DNA of 64,000 bases from Myxococcota bacterium. GTDB taxonomy: Bacteria; Myxococcota_A; Polyangia; Polyangiales; Polyangiaceae. A model generated the notes under the pieces. That model saw only the letters and a program-made list of their open reading frames with translations. It did not search any database and was not told where the DNA came from. A program made the position numbers and the translations under genes. Below are positions 1-8,798 of this stretch, one piece after another (position 1 is the first letter of the stretch; the number at the start of each line of letters is the position of its first letter). The stretch is taken from assembly GCA_963169915.1 (NCBI GenBank), contig CAUJEM010000067.1, positions 1 to 64,000 on the forward strand. Reading direction: 5' to 3'.

Positions 1-221
1 AGTTGATCGCCGGGTCACGGTCCCGGAAACGGAGGGGCGGCTGTTAACCGCGTCTCGGCTTCTCTCTCCCCACGGGACCGAGATGAGAGCGCGAACGCCG
101 TCCCGAGAGCCCTCGACGCGCTCGTCTTCACGCACGCGACGCTCTCCGCGCGAACGCTGTCCCTGCGCACGCGACGCTCGCGAACGCGCAAACCCTCGGG
201 GAATCAGGGGAGAAAAGGCAA
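1..221. other. Left edge, no gene recognised
   Basis: I see no convincing reading frame, RNA gene or insertion-sequence end here. The stretch is rich in the words CACGCGACGCT and CGCGAACGC, repeated imperfectly around 130-195. It looks like spacer DNA downstream of tRNA-Asn, whose transcript reads leftwards into this region. A gene lying mostly outside the window cannot be excluded. Confidence 0.4.
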
Positions 222-249
222 CGGCCCCGGAGATCGCTCTCCGAGGCCG
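222..249 (-). terminator. Second hairpin downstream of tRNA-Asn
   Basis: CGGCC (222-226) pairs with GGCCG (245-249), and CGGAGA (228-233) pairs with TCTCCG (238-243) around a TCGC loop. On the minus strand the stem is followed by a pyrimidine-rich TTGCCTTTTCTCCCC. It sits 3' of the stronger terminator at 252-287 and probably acts as a tandem backup. The weak T-run keeps confidence modest. Confidence 0.4.
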
Positions 250-251
250 CT

Positions 252-287
252 GTTAAAAAGTGCGGGGTCGCGTTTCCGCGACCCCGC
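252..287 (-). terminator. Intrinsic terminator of tRNA-Asn
   Basis: This is a perfect 11-bp GC-rich stem (262-272 with 277-287) with a TTTC loop. On the minus strand it is followed by ACTTTTTAACA, which includes a run of five T. It lies six bases past the CCA end of tRNA-Asn, the expected position for a Rho-independent terminator. Confidence 0.85.
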
Positions 288-292
288 TTGAA

Positions 293-368
293 TGGCTCCG
301 GAAGTAGGACTCGAACCTACGACCCGGCGATTAACAGTCGCCTGCTCTACCGACTGAGCTATTCCGGA
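293..368 (-). tRNA. tRNA-Asn (anticodon GTT)
   Basis: The minus strand folds as a cloverleaf. The acceptor stem is TCCGGAA/TTCCGGA (362-368 with 297-303). The D arm contains AGCTCAGTCGGTAGAGC. The anticodon stem GGCGA/TCGCC encloses the loop CTGTTAA, giving anticodon GTT. The T arm contains GGTTCGAGTCC. The discriminator is G and CCA is encoded (293-295). GTT plus a G discriminator identifies asparagine. It stands alone with its own promoter and terminators. Confidence 0.97.
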
Positions 369-379
369 ATGGGCGCTGG

Positions 380-407
380 AGCCTATCTTGGCGCGGGCCA
401 AGGTCAA
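380..407 (-). promoter_or_regulatory. Promoter of tRNA-Asn
   Basis: On the minus strand TTGACC (407-402) and TAGGCT (385-380) are separated by 16 bp. The last base of the -10-like hexamer lies 11 bases before the mature tRNA 5' end, which fits a start about 4-5 bases upstream of the tRNA. The -35 matches TTGACA in five of six positions; the -10 is weak but typical of high-GC genomes. Confidence 0.5.
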
Positions 408-437
408 GCAAAACTGACGGAGGTGACGGTCGAGGCG

Positions 438-467
438 TTGACCTGCCGAGGGGGACCGGTCTAGGCC
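438..467 (+). promoter_or_regulatory. Possible promoter of the flippase gene
   Basis: TTGACC (438-443) and TAGGCC (462-467) are separated by 18 bp. The pair resembles the tRNA-Asn promoter on the other strand. It would start a transcript near 474, about 145 bases before the GTG at 620, leaving room for an N-terminal extension of the flippase in the same frame. Placement is by pattern only. Confidence 0.25.
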
Positions 468-619
468 GGGGCGGCCTGTCGGACCCCAGCGCTTCGCCTC
501 CGCCCCCCTCCCCGCTCGCAGGCGAGCACTCCCCTTCCGCCACGGGTGGTGGCGCGGGCGCCGCTGCGGACGGGGCTCAGCTGGCGCGCGCTGCCGGGCG
601 CGGCGGGCTCGCCATCAGC

Positions 620-2095
620 GTGGCCAAGCTGTACTTCATCGCGCTGGGGCTGGTGCAGCAGATCATCTTGCCCCGGGTGCTGGGGCTCGCCGGCTACGGC
701 GCCCTCTCGAGCGTGCTGTCCACCGCGAGCATCGCCTACAACCCCGTCATCACGGGCTCCATCCAGGGCGTCAGCCGCACGGTCGCGGAGGCGCGGGACA
801 GCGAGCGCCCCGCCGCGCTGCGCAGCGCGCTCACGGTGCACCTGCTCGTGGCGGTGGTGCTGGGCGCCGGCTTCTTCTTGGCCACGCCGCGCATCGCGAG
901 CTGGCTCGGCGCCCCACACCTGACGGGCGGGCTCAGGCTCCTCTCCGGCGTGATGTTCTTTTACGGCGTGTACGCGCCGCTGGTGGGCGCGCTCAACGGG
1001 CTGCAGCGCTTCGTCCATCAAGCGGCGCTCGATATCTTGGCCGCCACGCTGCGCACGGCGGCGCTCGTGGTCGGCGGGTGGTGGGCGCTGCGCGCGCACG
1101 GGCTCGGCGTGGAGGGCGCCAGTGGCGGCTTCACGCTCGCCACGGCGCTGGTCTTCCTGGTGGCGCTGACGCTCGTGGGCACGGGCAAGGCTGGCCCCAG
1201 CACGCGCGGCGCAGTGAAGTACTTCGGGCTGCTCGTGCCGCTGGTGGCCAGCCAGGTGCTGCTCAACCTGCTGCTCCAGGCGGACCTCGCTTTGTTGCGC
1301 AAGTTCGCTGGAGAGGCGGCGCTCGGCGCGGGGCTCGGCGCGCACGCCGCGGATCCGCTCGTGGGGGCGTACCGCGCGACGCAGCTCTTCTCGTTCTTGC
1401 CGTACCAGCTGCTCATCGCCATCACCTTCATCCTCTTCCCCATGCTGGCCACGGCGCACCGCGACGGAGATCGCCAGGCGGTGGCCAGCTACGTGCGGAC
1501 CGGAGTCCGCTTGGCCTTGGTGCTGATGGGCTTGCTCGTCAGCGTCACCTCCGGGCTCGCCTCCGGCCTGCTCAACCTCGTGTTCGGCGCCGAGGCGGCG
1601 GCGCTCGGTGCGCGCAGCATGACGCTGCTCACCCTGGGCTTCGGCGCCTTCGCCGTGTTCGGGATCTTCATCACCGTCCTCAACTCGCTCGGGCGTGAGC
1701 GCGTCAGCACCCTCGTCACCGGCGCCGCCGCGCTGCTCGTGAGCGCGCTCTGCTTCACCTTGGTGCGCGGCACGCCCTTCGGGCCGGAGCTGCTCCTGCG
1801 CACGGCCATCGCCACCTGCGTGGGCCTGGGACTCGCCACCGCGCTGGCCGCCTATTTCGTGTGGCGCACGGCGGGCGCCGTGGTGGCGCCGCTCTCGCTC
1901 GTGCGCGTGCTGAGCAGCCTCGCGGTGGCCGTCCTGCTCGCGCGCTGGCTCCCGGGCTCGGGCAAGCTGCTCACCCTCGCGTACTCGGGCGTGGTGGCCG
2001 CCCTGTACCTGACGCTGCTCATCGTCACGCGCGAGCTGAGCGCGAAGGACCTCGCGAACGTCAAGGCGGTGTTGGCGCGACGCCAGCGCCGCTGA
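620..2095 (+). CDS. MOP-superfamily flippase (polysaccharide/lipid export)
   Basis: This 491-residue integral membrane protein has about a dozen hydrophobic segments separated by short basic loops, the layout of Wzx/MurJ-type flippases that move lipid-linked sugars across the inner membrane. The segment starting LYFIALGLVQQIILPRVLG is typical of the first helix. GTG at 620 is the first conventional start. However, the same frame stays open upstream with good codon usage and would encode GAQLARAAGRGGLAIS just before it, without any ATG, GTG or TTG back to the tRNA. The true start may therefore be a CTG (476 or 581). No glycosyltransferase cluster lies nearby, so the substrate is unknown. Its 3' end overlaps the convergent ABC gene by 35 bp. 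Confidence 0.8.
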   Translation: MAKLYFIALGLVQQIILPRVLGLAGYGALSSVLSTASIAYNPVITGSIQGVSRTVAEARDSERPAALRSALTVHLLVAVVLGAGFFLATPRIASWLGAPHLTGGLRLLSGVMFFYGVYAPLVGALNGLQRFVHQAALDILAATLRTAALVVGGWWALRAHGLGVEGASGGFTLATALVFLVALTLVGTGKAGPSTRGAVKYFGLLVPLVASQVLLNLLLQADLALLRKFAGEAALGAGLGAHAADPLVGAYRATQLFSFLPYQLLIAITFILFPMLATAHRDGDRQAVASYVRTGVRLALVLMGLLVSVTSGLASGLLNLVFGAEAAALGARSMTLLTLGFGAFAVFGIFITVLNSLGRERVSTLVTGAAALLVSALCFTLVRGTPFGPELLLRTAIATCVGLGLATALAAYFVWRTAGAVVAPLSLVRVLSSLAVAVLLARWLPGSGKLLTLAYSGVVAALYLTLLIVTRELSAKDLANVKAVLARRQRR

Positions 2096-3047
2096 GCGCC
2101 TCAGCCTCTCGCCGCTTGGGCGCCTCGATGGCCTCCCTCACGAACAGAGCCTCCAGCGTCTCTTGACGGCTGACGACCTCACGCACCTCGACCCCGGCCT
2201 CGAGCGCCTGCTTCAACACCTGCGCCACGTGTGCCTGCCCCTCCACCTCCACCACGGTCCGCGCCGCGCTACGCCGCACGCCGTGACCCGCCGCCGCGAG
2301 CTGCTGGAGCAGCGGCTCCGGCGCGCCCAACAAGCTGATGTCCGTGCGCTGCACCTCGCCCTTGAGCAGCTCCCGGAGCACCCCGCTGACGACCACCTCC
2401 CCCCGGCTCAGGATGGTGACCCGGTCGCAGAGCAGCTCCACGTCTCCCAAGATGTGCGTACAAAAGAGGATGGTGCGGCCGCTCGCTCGCTCACTCAGGA
2501 TGAGGTCGCGCACCTCCTTGCGGCCTACCGGATCGAGCCCGCTCATCGGCTCGTCCAGCATGAGCAGCTCTGGGTCTCCCACGAGCGCGGCCGCGAGCCC
2601 GGTGCGCTGCAACATACCCTTGGACAGCCTGCGCACGGGGCGGTCCGCCGCGTAGTAGATCCCCGTCTGTTCCAGCACTGCGCGGCTGCGGTCCCGCAGC
2701 GCGCCCCCGCGCAAGCCGGAGAGCCTGCCGCACAAGGTGACGAACTCCCACGGGGTGAGGTAGGGGTACACGTAGGGGCTCTCGGGCAAAAAGCCGAGCT
2801 TGCCGCGCATCTTGGCGTTCGGAACGGGCTGCCCGAACAGCTTGGCCTGTCCGCTGCTGGGCCGGATGAGCCCCGCCAAGATCTTGAGCGTGGTGGTCTT
2901 GCCGGCCCCGTTCGGGCCAAGAAATCCAAAGATGTCACCACGTTCCACGCTGAAGCTGACGCGCTTCAGCGCCTCGACGCGGCGCATCCAGAAGCCCTGA
3001 CGGAACTCCTTCCGTAAGTCCTGGACCTCGATCAGCGCGTCGGCCAC
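2061..3047 (-). CDS. ABC transporter ATP-binding protein
   Basis: This is the nucleotide-binding subunit of an ABC exporter of the CcmA/GldA type. It shows Walker A GPNGAGKTT, Q-loop region PESPYVYPYLTPWEF, signature LSKGMLQR, Walker B LLMLDEP and switch His in FCTHIL. The C-terminal ~90 residues form the small extra domain often found in this group. I chose GTG 3047 (then ADALIEVQDLRKEF) because it gives the usual N-terminus; the frame continues to another GTG at 3128, which would add 27 atypical residues. The membrane partner is not in the window. The gene converges on the flippase and shares 35 bp with it. Confidence 0.9.
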   Translation of the reverse strand: MADALIEVQDLRKEFRQGFWMRRVEALKRVSFSVERGDIFGFLGPNGAGKTTTLKILAGLIRPSSGQAKLFGQPVPNAKMRGKLGFLPESPYVYPYLTPWEFVTLCGRLSGLRGGALRDRSRAVLEQTGIYYAADRPVRRLSKGMLQRTGLAAALVGDPELLMLDEPMSGLDPVGRKEVRDLILSERASGRTILFCTHILGDVELLCDRVTILSRGEVVVSGVLRELLKGEVQRTDISLLGAPEPLLQQLAAAGHGVRRSAARTVVEVEGQAHVAQVLKQALEAGVEVREVVSRQETLEALFVREAIEAPKRREAEALSGAGVAPTPP

Positions 3048-3284
3048 GGCGACGCAGTCTAGCCGGAACGCCGCCGATTGCAGCCCTCGAGGTGGCGCGC
3101 GCGGCGGCGCCCCCGGGAACGTGGCCACCGGCTACATGGAGGCGCCACTTGTGGAGCCCTACGGTTCTCCTCGAGCGGGCAAGCGACCGCTCTCGACAGA
3201 GTTCGTTTCTATGACCGGGAGGCCCGTGTTAGAAGCCCCGTGCATCCGTTTTCGCCGCCGATTGGCACACGCCAAAGGGGAACC

Positions 3285-5570
3285 ATGAGAACCGTACGCC
3301 TCGTCTCTTTCGCCAGCTCGCTCATCGCCACGCTCTCCGCCTCCGTGAGCGCCTTTGCTCAGTCCGCCCCCCCCGCGGAGGCCCCCAGCGCAGCGCCCGC
3401 TGAAGCCCCCGCTCCCACCCCCGCCGAGCCGGCCGCCGCCAGCGCGTCCGGTGGCTTCTCCCTCGGCACGGACGGCGCGAGCGCGTCCGGCAGCGCGGAC
3501 GTGGACGCCACCCCGGCCGCGGAGCGGACCCCCACCGAAGAGCTCGAGTGGCGCCGCCTCTCACTGCGTGAGCACAACTCGCTCAGCGGCGCGGTCGGTC
3601 TGCTGCACACCCGCAGCGCCCTCAGCGGCGCCCCCGGCACCTTCCGGCTGAGCTTCATCGGGAGCGGCTACGCGGGCACGGGCTTCCTCTGCAACTCCGA
3701 CACCCCCTGCCCCAACCCGAGCGGCGGCAAGGCCGCGGAGGACGACATCAGCCGCATCGGCGCGGGGCTCACCCTCTCCGTGACGGTGGCGCCGTTCTTG
3801 GAGGCCTACGCCGGGCTACACTCCACCGCCACCAGCAGCGATCAGAACCGCCCCGGCCTGCTGCAGGTGCTCGGGGACACCAACATCGGCGTCAAGGCCT
3901 TCACCCCGGCCCGCCCGGACTCCATCTTCGCCTTCGGTGGCTCCGCGGAGCTGTGGTTGCTCAACGGCGCAGGCGACATCGGCTTGAACGGCGATGGGAC
4001 GAGCGGCTCCTTCCGCCTGCTGGGCACGGCAGATTTCACGCATCGTCAAGATCCGAGCGCTCGGCTCCCGCTGCGTCTGCACCTCAACCTCGGCTACGAC
4101 CTCGACAACTCCGGGCAGGTCGTCCTCCCCACCGAGAAGTCGCGAGGAATGCGCGTCACACGGACGGAGCGGCTCGGGATGAACGTCAACCGCGTGGACG
4201 CCTTCACGGCCGGCGTCGGCGTGGAGGGGGTGTTCGAGGTGGCGCGGCCCTTCGTGGAGTGGACCATCGACGTCCCGGTCAACCGCCAGGACTACACCTG
4301 CTACAAGTCCCGCACCTACAGCGGGGACGGCTGCCTCGGCGACGACGCAGGCTTCAGCACGACGCCCTCGCGCGTCACCCTGGGCGTGCGCGCCACCCCC
4401 TTCTTCGACGGGCTGGGGCTGCTGGCCGCCTTCGACATCGGCACAGGGGCGACCTCCAGCTTCATCGAGGAGGTCTCCCCGCAGACGCCCTGGACGCTCT
4501 ACCTCGGCGCCAGTTACGCCTTCGACACTCAGAGGCCGCAGACCGTGGTGGAGCGGGTCGAGGTGGAGAAGCCCACGCCCCAGCCCGTCGCCCCGCCGGA
4601 GCGCTTCATCAGCGGCACCGTGACGGAGAAGGGCACGGGCGCGGCCGTCCCCAACGCCATCGTACGCTACGCGGGCCGTACGCTCACCGGCATGGTGGCG
4701 GACGAAGCCGGGAAGTTCACGACGGGCAACCTGGATCCGGGCAGCTACACCTTCTCCATCACCGCGGACGGCTACCGCCCCGGAGAGTGCTCGGCCACGG
4801 TCAGCGAGGCCGCGCCAGCGGGTAGCGGCGCGCCCCAGGCGGCCCCCGGAGCGCCCAGCGCGCCCGCGCAGCCGGCGGACGTGCCCTCCCAGGGCGGGAT
4901 CACCATGGTCAACGTGCAGTGCGAGCTCGAGGCGCTGCCGAAGGTCGGCAACGTCGTGGGTCAGCTCGTGGACTCCGCGAGCGGCGCGCCCATCGCTGGC
5001 GCGAAGGTGACCATCACGGACAAACTGGGGCGCCAGCTCAGCCTGGAGTCCGACGCCGCGGGGAGCTTCCGCTTCGAGAACGTGGTCCCTGGCACCGCGA
5101 AGGTCACGGTGGAGCTCGAGGGCTACTTCACCAGCGTGAACGAGTACGACATCCGCCCCCGGGAAGACGCGCGCGCTACCATCGGGCTCAACAAGCGCCC
5201 GAAGGTGGCCAACGTGGTCGTCACGGCCAATGAGCTGAAGCTCAAGCAGCAGGTCCATTTCCAGACCGGCTCGGCGGTCATCCTGCCGGACTCGCAGGCC
5301 ATCATCGAAGAGCTGGCGGAGGTGCTCCGGAGCAAGCCGGAGATGCGCTTGGAGATCCAGGGGCACACGGACAACACCGGCACCGCGGCCTTCAACCAGC
5401 GCCTCAGCCAAGAGCGCGCGGAGGCCGTCCGCGCGGCCCTGGTCGGGGCCGGCATCGCGGCAGACCGGCTGGACGCGAAGGGCTACGGGCAGGACAAGCC
5501 GCTCGCTCCCAACACGAGCGAGGCCAACCGCGCCAAGAACCGGCGCGTGGCCCTCATCGTCCAGAAGTAA
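3285..5570 (+). CDS. OmpA-family outer membrane protein with carboxypeptidase-regulatory-like domains
   Basis: The 761-residue protein starts at ATG 3285, seven bases after an AAAGGGG ribosome site (the open frame extends upstream but lacks coding character). A signal peptide ends near AFA-Q (residue 25), followed by a Pro/Ala-rich stretch to about 60. Residues ~80-430 are rich in alternating-polarity segments, suggesting a beta-barrel or similar fold. Two carboxypeptidase-regulatory-like beta-sandwiches follow (~440-515 and ~555-630). The C-terminal ~105 residues are a classic OmpA peptidoglycan-binding domain with IQGHTDNTG and NRRVALIV. It probably links the outer membrane to peptidoglycan. 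The combination of barrel-like part, two sandwiches and OmpA is characteristic of myxobacterial envelopes. Confidence 0.88.
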   Translation: MRTVRLVSFASSLIATLSASVSAFAQSAPPAEAPSAAPAEAPAPTPAEPAAASASGGFSLGTDGASASGSADVDATPAAERTPTEELEWRRLSLREHNSLSGAVGLLHTRSALSGAPGTFRLSFIGSGYAGTGFLCNSDTPCPNPSGGKAAEDDISRIGAGLTLSVTVAPFLEAYAGLHSTATSSDQNRPGLLQVLGDTNIGVKAFTPARPDSIFAFGGSAELWLLNGAGDIGLNGDGTSGSFRLLGTADFTHRQDPSARLPLRLHLNLGYDLDNSGQVVLPTEKSRGMRVTRTERLGMNVNRVDAFTAGVGVEGVFEVARPFVEWTIDVPVNRQDYTCYKSRTYSGDGCLGDDAGFSTTPSRVTLGVRATPFFDGLGLLAAFDIGTGATSSFIEEVSPQTPWTLYLGASYAFDTQRPQTVVERVEVEKPTPQPVAPPERFISGTVTEKGTGAAVPNAIVRYAGRTLTGMVADEAGKFTTGNLDPGSYTFSITADGYRPGECSATVSEAAPAGSGAPQAAPGAPSAPAQPADVPSQGGITMVNVQCELEALPKVGNVVGQLVDSASGAPIAGAKVTITDKLGRQLSLESDAAGSFRFENVVPGTAKVTVELEGYFTSVNEYDIRPREDARATIGLNKRPKVANVVVTANELKLKQQVHFQTGSAVILPDSQAIIEELAEVLRSKPEMRLEIQGHTDNTGTAAFNQRLSQERAEAVRAALVGAGIAADRLDAKGYGQDKPLAPNTSEANRAKNRRVALIVQK

Positions 5571-5597
5571 CACCCCACCCTAGCCACGTTGTTGGCC

Positions 5598-5637
5598 GAC
5601 GAGAGGCCCCTCGCCACGCGCGAGCGGGCCTCTCGTC
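5598..5637. terminator. Hairpin between ompA-like gene and rbfA
   Basis: A perfect 12-bp stem GACGAGAGGCCC (5598-5609) with GGGCCTCTCGTC (5626-5637), with an inner CTCG/CGAG pairing. It lies between two convergent genes, so it may end transcripts from both sides. Neither side has a clear T-run. Confidence 0.6.
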
Positions 5638-5691
5638 CATTACGGGGCCGAGGAGCTTCGTGGCACCACCACGGCCCGCCGGGCCGCGCGC

Positions 5692-6069
5692 TCACTCCGT
5701 GCTGCCGCGTGGCTCGCTGGCGATCTCGCGCAGGAGCTGCTCCACGCGCTCCGCGGCGTCGTGGCCCGTGTCATAGAAGAAGCGCAGCTCCGGCACCCGG
5801 CGCAGGCCCAGGTGCGCGCCGAGGCCGCGCCGGAGCCGAGGCGAGACCTGCTCGAAGCGCTTGACGAGCGCCGCGCGCGCCAGCGGGTCGCTCTCCATCG
5901 CCAGGTGCCGCACCCCCACCTTGGCGAGGCCGAGGTCTCCCGACACCTCCACGCTGGTCAGCACGCTGAGCGCCAGCACCGGATCCCCCAGCTTGGACTG
6001 GACTTGCCCCGCTAGATACGAGCGGACCGCGTCCGCGACGCGGCGGGGACGTCGGCCGTCAGCTGCCAT
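5692..6069 (-). CDS. rbfA: Ribosome-binding factor A
   Basis: RbfA binds the immature 30S subunit and helps 16S rRNA 5'-end maturation. The 125-residue product has the family's basic N-terminus (RRPRRVADAVRSYL), a central KH-like fold with the conserved LSVLTSVEVSGDLGLAKV region, and a C-terminal RVPELRFFYDTGHDAAERV helix segment. Length is normal. It is the last gene of the rimP-nusA-ylxR-infB-rbfA operon and starts 32 bases after the infB stop. Confidence 0.95.
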   Translation of the reverse strand: MAADGRRPRRVADAVRSYLAGQVQSKLGDPVLALSVLTSVEVSGDLGLAKVGVRHLAMESDPLARAALVKRFEQVSPRLRRGLGAHLGLRRVPELRFFYDTGHDAAERVEQLLREIASEPRGSTE

Positions 6070-6101
6070 GGAGCATGCCCACGCTGCGGTAAGCGCGACG
6101 C

Positions 6102-8798
6102 TCAGAGCGTCTGCTTGACCTGCTCCAGCTCGAAGGCCTCGAAGACGTCGCCCTCGGCGTAGTCCGAGTACGCGTCGAGCGCGATGCCGCAGTCGAAGCC
6201 CTCCTTGACCTCTTTCACGTCCTCCTTGAAGCGCTTCAGGCTGGAGATCTTCCCCTCGTGGACGACCTCACCGGCCCGCAGGACACGGACGCTGGCGTTC
6301 CGCTTGACGAGCCCCTCGATGATCATGCAGCCCGCCACGGGCCCTGCCTTGCTGAGCTTGAAGACCGCGCGCACCTCGGCCCTGCCGAGCTTCTTCTCCA
6401 CGAAGGTGGGGGCAAGCTTGCCCTCCATGGCCGCCTTCACCTCATCCACCACGTTGTAGATGATGGAGTACTGACGGATCTCCACGCGCTCTTGCTGGGC
6501 GAGCTGGGCCGCCTTGCCCGCCGGGCGCACGTTGAAGCCGATGATGATGGCCCCCGCCGCCACGGCGAGGTTGACGTCTCCCTCCGTGATGGCGCCGACC
6601 CCCGCCTGCACCACGCTGACCTTGACCTTCGCGGTGGACAGGCGTGTGAGCGCCTCACTGACGGCCTCGACCGAGCCCTGCACGTCCGCCTTGATGATGA
6701 GCTTCAGCTCCACCTGCTCGCTGGTGGCCATGGCCGCCTGCAGCTCTTCGATGGTCATGCGCGGGCCCTTGGAGGGCATCAGGCTGTGACGCTCCTTGAC
6801 CTTGCGGCTCTCGGCCAGCTCTTGCGCCTTCTTCAGGTCTTTGACCACCAGCACGATGTCCCCAGCGCTGGGCACGTCCGACAAGCCGATGATGCTCACC
6901 GGGGTGCTGGGCTTTGCAGACGCGACGTTGCGGCCACGGTCGTCGAGCATGGCGCGCACCTTGCCGTAGGCGGGGCCGACCAGCAGGATGTCACCGCGGT
7001 TGAGCGTGCCGTCTTGCACCAAGACGGTAGCGACGGGACCCTTGCCGCGGTCGAGCTCGGCCTCCACCACCACGGCGGTGGCCGGCTTGTTCGGGTTGGC
7101 CTTCAGCTCGAGCACCTCGCTCTGGAGCGCGACCAGCTCCAGCAGCTCGTCCACCCCCGCGCCGGTGAGCGCGCTCACCTCCGCAAACTGCGCGTCACCG
7201 CCCCAGCTCTCCGGCACCAGGCCGACCTCGCTGAGCTCCCGCCGAACCCGATCCGGTTGGGCGTCGGGTTTGTCGCACTTGTTGATGGCGACCACGATGG
7301 GTACCTTCGCCGCCTTGGCGTGCGCGACGGCCTCTCGCGTCTGCGGCATGACGCCGTCGTCCGCGGCCACCACCAAGATGACGACGTCCGTGGTCTGGGC
7401 GCCGCGCATCCGCATGGCCGTGAAGGCCTCGTGGCCAGGCGTGTCGAGGAAGGTGACCCGCCCCTTGGCGGTCTCCACCGAGTACGCGCCGATGTGCTGG
7501 GTGATGCCGCCCGCCTCGCCCTGCGCGACGTTGGCCTTGCGGATGCGGTCGAGCAGGCTGGTCTTGCCGTGGTCCACGTGACCCATGACGGTGACGACCG
7601 GCGGCCGCAGCTCGCGCTCTTCGTCCTCTACCCCCGCCTCGAGCCCTTGCGCCGCCAGCAGCTGCTCTTCTTCGCTGACCGCGACGTCCTCGACCTCCCA
7701 GCCGAATTCGCTGGCGACGATCTTGCTGGTGTCGCTGTCCAAGGTGCTGTTGATGTTGACGCCCGTCATGCCGAGGCGCATGAGCTTCATGAGCAGCTCG
7801 GTAGCCTTGACACCCATCCGTGCAGCGAGCTGCTGGAGACCGATGGTGTCTTCGATTTTGACGATCTTCTTCTGAGCCGAGCGCTCTTGCGTCCCCGGGA
7901 AGTGGCTCTTGCTCTTGGCGGGCCCCGCCCCCACGCCGCGCCCACGAGCGCCGCCCACGCCTCCTCGGTTGGGCCCCATCCGATTGCCCGGCCCCATGGC
8001 GCGACGAACGCCGCCAGGGCCGCTGCCCATGGCCCCCGGGCCCTTGGCGTCGAACTGCACGCGGCGGGGTACGGGGCCTCGCTGCACCTGCGGCATGGGC
8101 ACGCCAGGGCGGCCCTCCCACACGTCGATGCCCGTCTTGGGCGCGGAGCTGGGCCGCGCCGGTGGCGCGGCCGGTGCGGCGGCGGCCGGCGACTCCACGA
8201 TGACGGGCTCCGGCAGCGGCGCCGCCACTGGGACGACCGGCGAGGCGGCGGGCGGCGACTCCACCACCGGCGGCGGCTCCGCCGCCTTCGGGCTCGACCG
8301 CGCCGGCTCCGGGGCGACCTCCACGACCGCCGGCGGCTCCGCCGCCTTCGGGCTCGACCGCACGGGCTCCGGGGCAGCCTCCAGGGCCAGCGGCGGCTCC
8401 GCCGCCTTCGGGCTCGACCGCACCGCCTCCGGGGCGGCCTCCACGACCGCCGGCGGCTCCGCCGCCTTCGGGCTCGACCGCACCGGCTCCGGCGGAGGCG
8501 CCGCAGGCGTGACGGGCGGGGGCGGCGGCTCGACCGCAGCGCGGGGGCTCGACGCCTCCGGCTTCGGCGCGCTGGGCGCGCCACGGCGCTTGACGACACC
8601 CGCCCTGAGCTGCTGCTCCACGGGCTTCTGGGCTCCCCCCTTGTCCAGCTGGCGCTTGACCCGGTCGATGTGCTCCGACGAGACGACGCTCATGTGATTT
8701 TTCACGTCTGCGACGCCGATCGACTGGAACAAGGCGACGAGCGCCTTGTTGTCCATGCCAAGCTCCTTGGCCACTTCATAAACACGCAGCTTGCTCAT
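6102..8798 (-). CDS. infB: Translation initiation factor IF-2
   Basis: IF-2 is the GTPase that delivers initiator tRNA and joins the ribosomal subunits. The 898-residue protein has the IF-2 N-terminal helical module ([20 protein letters not shown], residues 5-24), a long Pro/Ala/Val-rich insert (~65-290), a second N-terminal module near 315-370, and then the G domain. G motifs are GHVDHGK (~403), DTPGHEAF (~450) and NKCD (~509). Domains II-IV follow to the C-terminus. The insert includes a 20-residue unit repeated about four times, encoded by 60-bp DNA repeats. Start ATG 8798 overlaps the upstream stop as ATGA and is preceded by GAGGA, indicating translational coupling. Confidence 0.97.
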   Translation of the reverse strand: MSKLRVYEVAKELGMDNKALVALFQSIGVADVKNHMSVVSSEHIDRVKRQLDKGGAQKPVEQQLRAGVVKRRGAPSAPKPEASSPRAAVEPPPPPVTPAAPPPEPVRSSPKAAEPPAVVEAAPEAVRSSPKAAEPPLALEAAPEPVRSSPKAAEPPAVVEVAPEPARSSPKAAEPPPVVESPPAASPVVPVAAPLPEPVIVESPAAAAPAAPPARPSSAPKTGIDVWEGRPGVPMPQVQRGPVPRRVQFDAKGPGAMGSGPGGVRRAMGPGNRMGPNRGGVGGARGRGVGAGPAKSKSHFPGTQERSAQKKIVKIEDTIGLQQLAARMGVKATELLMKLMRLGMTGVNINSTLDSDTSKIVASEFGWEVEDVAVSEEEQLLAAQGLEAGVEDEERELRPPVVTVMGHVDHGKTSLLDRIRKANVAQGEAGGITQHIGAYSVETAKGRVTFLDTPGHEAFTAMRMRGAQTTDVVILVVAADDGVMPQTREAVAHAKAAKVPIVVAINKCDKPDAQPDRVRRELSEVGLVPESWGGDAQFAEVSALTGAGVDELLELVALQSEVLELKANPNKPATAVVVEAELDRGKGPVATVLVQDGTLNRGDILLVGPAYGKVRAMLDDRGRNVASAKPSTPVSIIGLSDVPSAGDIVLVVKDLKKAQELAESRKVKERHSLMPSKGPRMTIEELQAAMATSEQVELKLIIKADVQGSVEAVSEALTRLSTAKVKVSVVQAGVGAITEGDVNLAVAAGAIIIGFNVRPAGKAAQLAQQERVEIRQYSIIYNVVDEVKAAMEGKLAPTFVEKKLGRAEVRAVFKLSKAGPVAGCMIIEGLVKRNASVRVLRAGEVVHEGKISSLKRFKEDVKEVKEGFDCGIALDAYSDYAEGDVFEAFELEQVKQTL
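8261..8490 (-). repeat. 60-bp tandem repeat inside infB
   Basis: Nearly four copies of a 60-bp unit start at about 8271, 8331, 8391 and 8451. All share the core GCCGCCTTCGGGCTCGACCG on the plus strand. They encode repeats containing [10 protein letters not shown] in the low-complexity linker of IF-2. Copies differ by a few bases, so the array is not perfectly homogenised. Confidence 0.9.

Noticed and set aside
3816-5573. 585-codon minus-strand frame opposite the OmpA-like gene
   Set aside because: No domain, start signal or sensible composition; the plus strand has a signal peptide and an OmpA domain.
5571-5691. Possible small gene between the OmpA-like gene and rbfA
   Set aside because: The space is occupied by a terminator hairpin, and the frames lack starts with ribosome sites.
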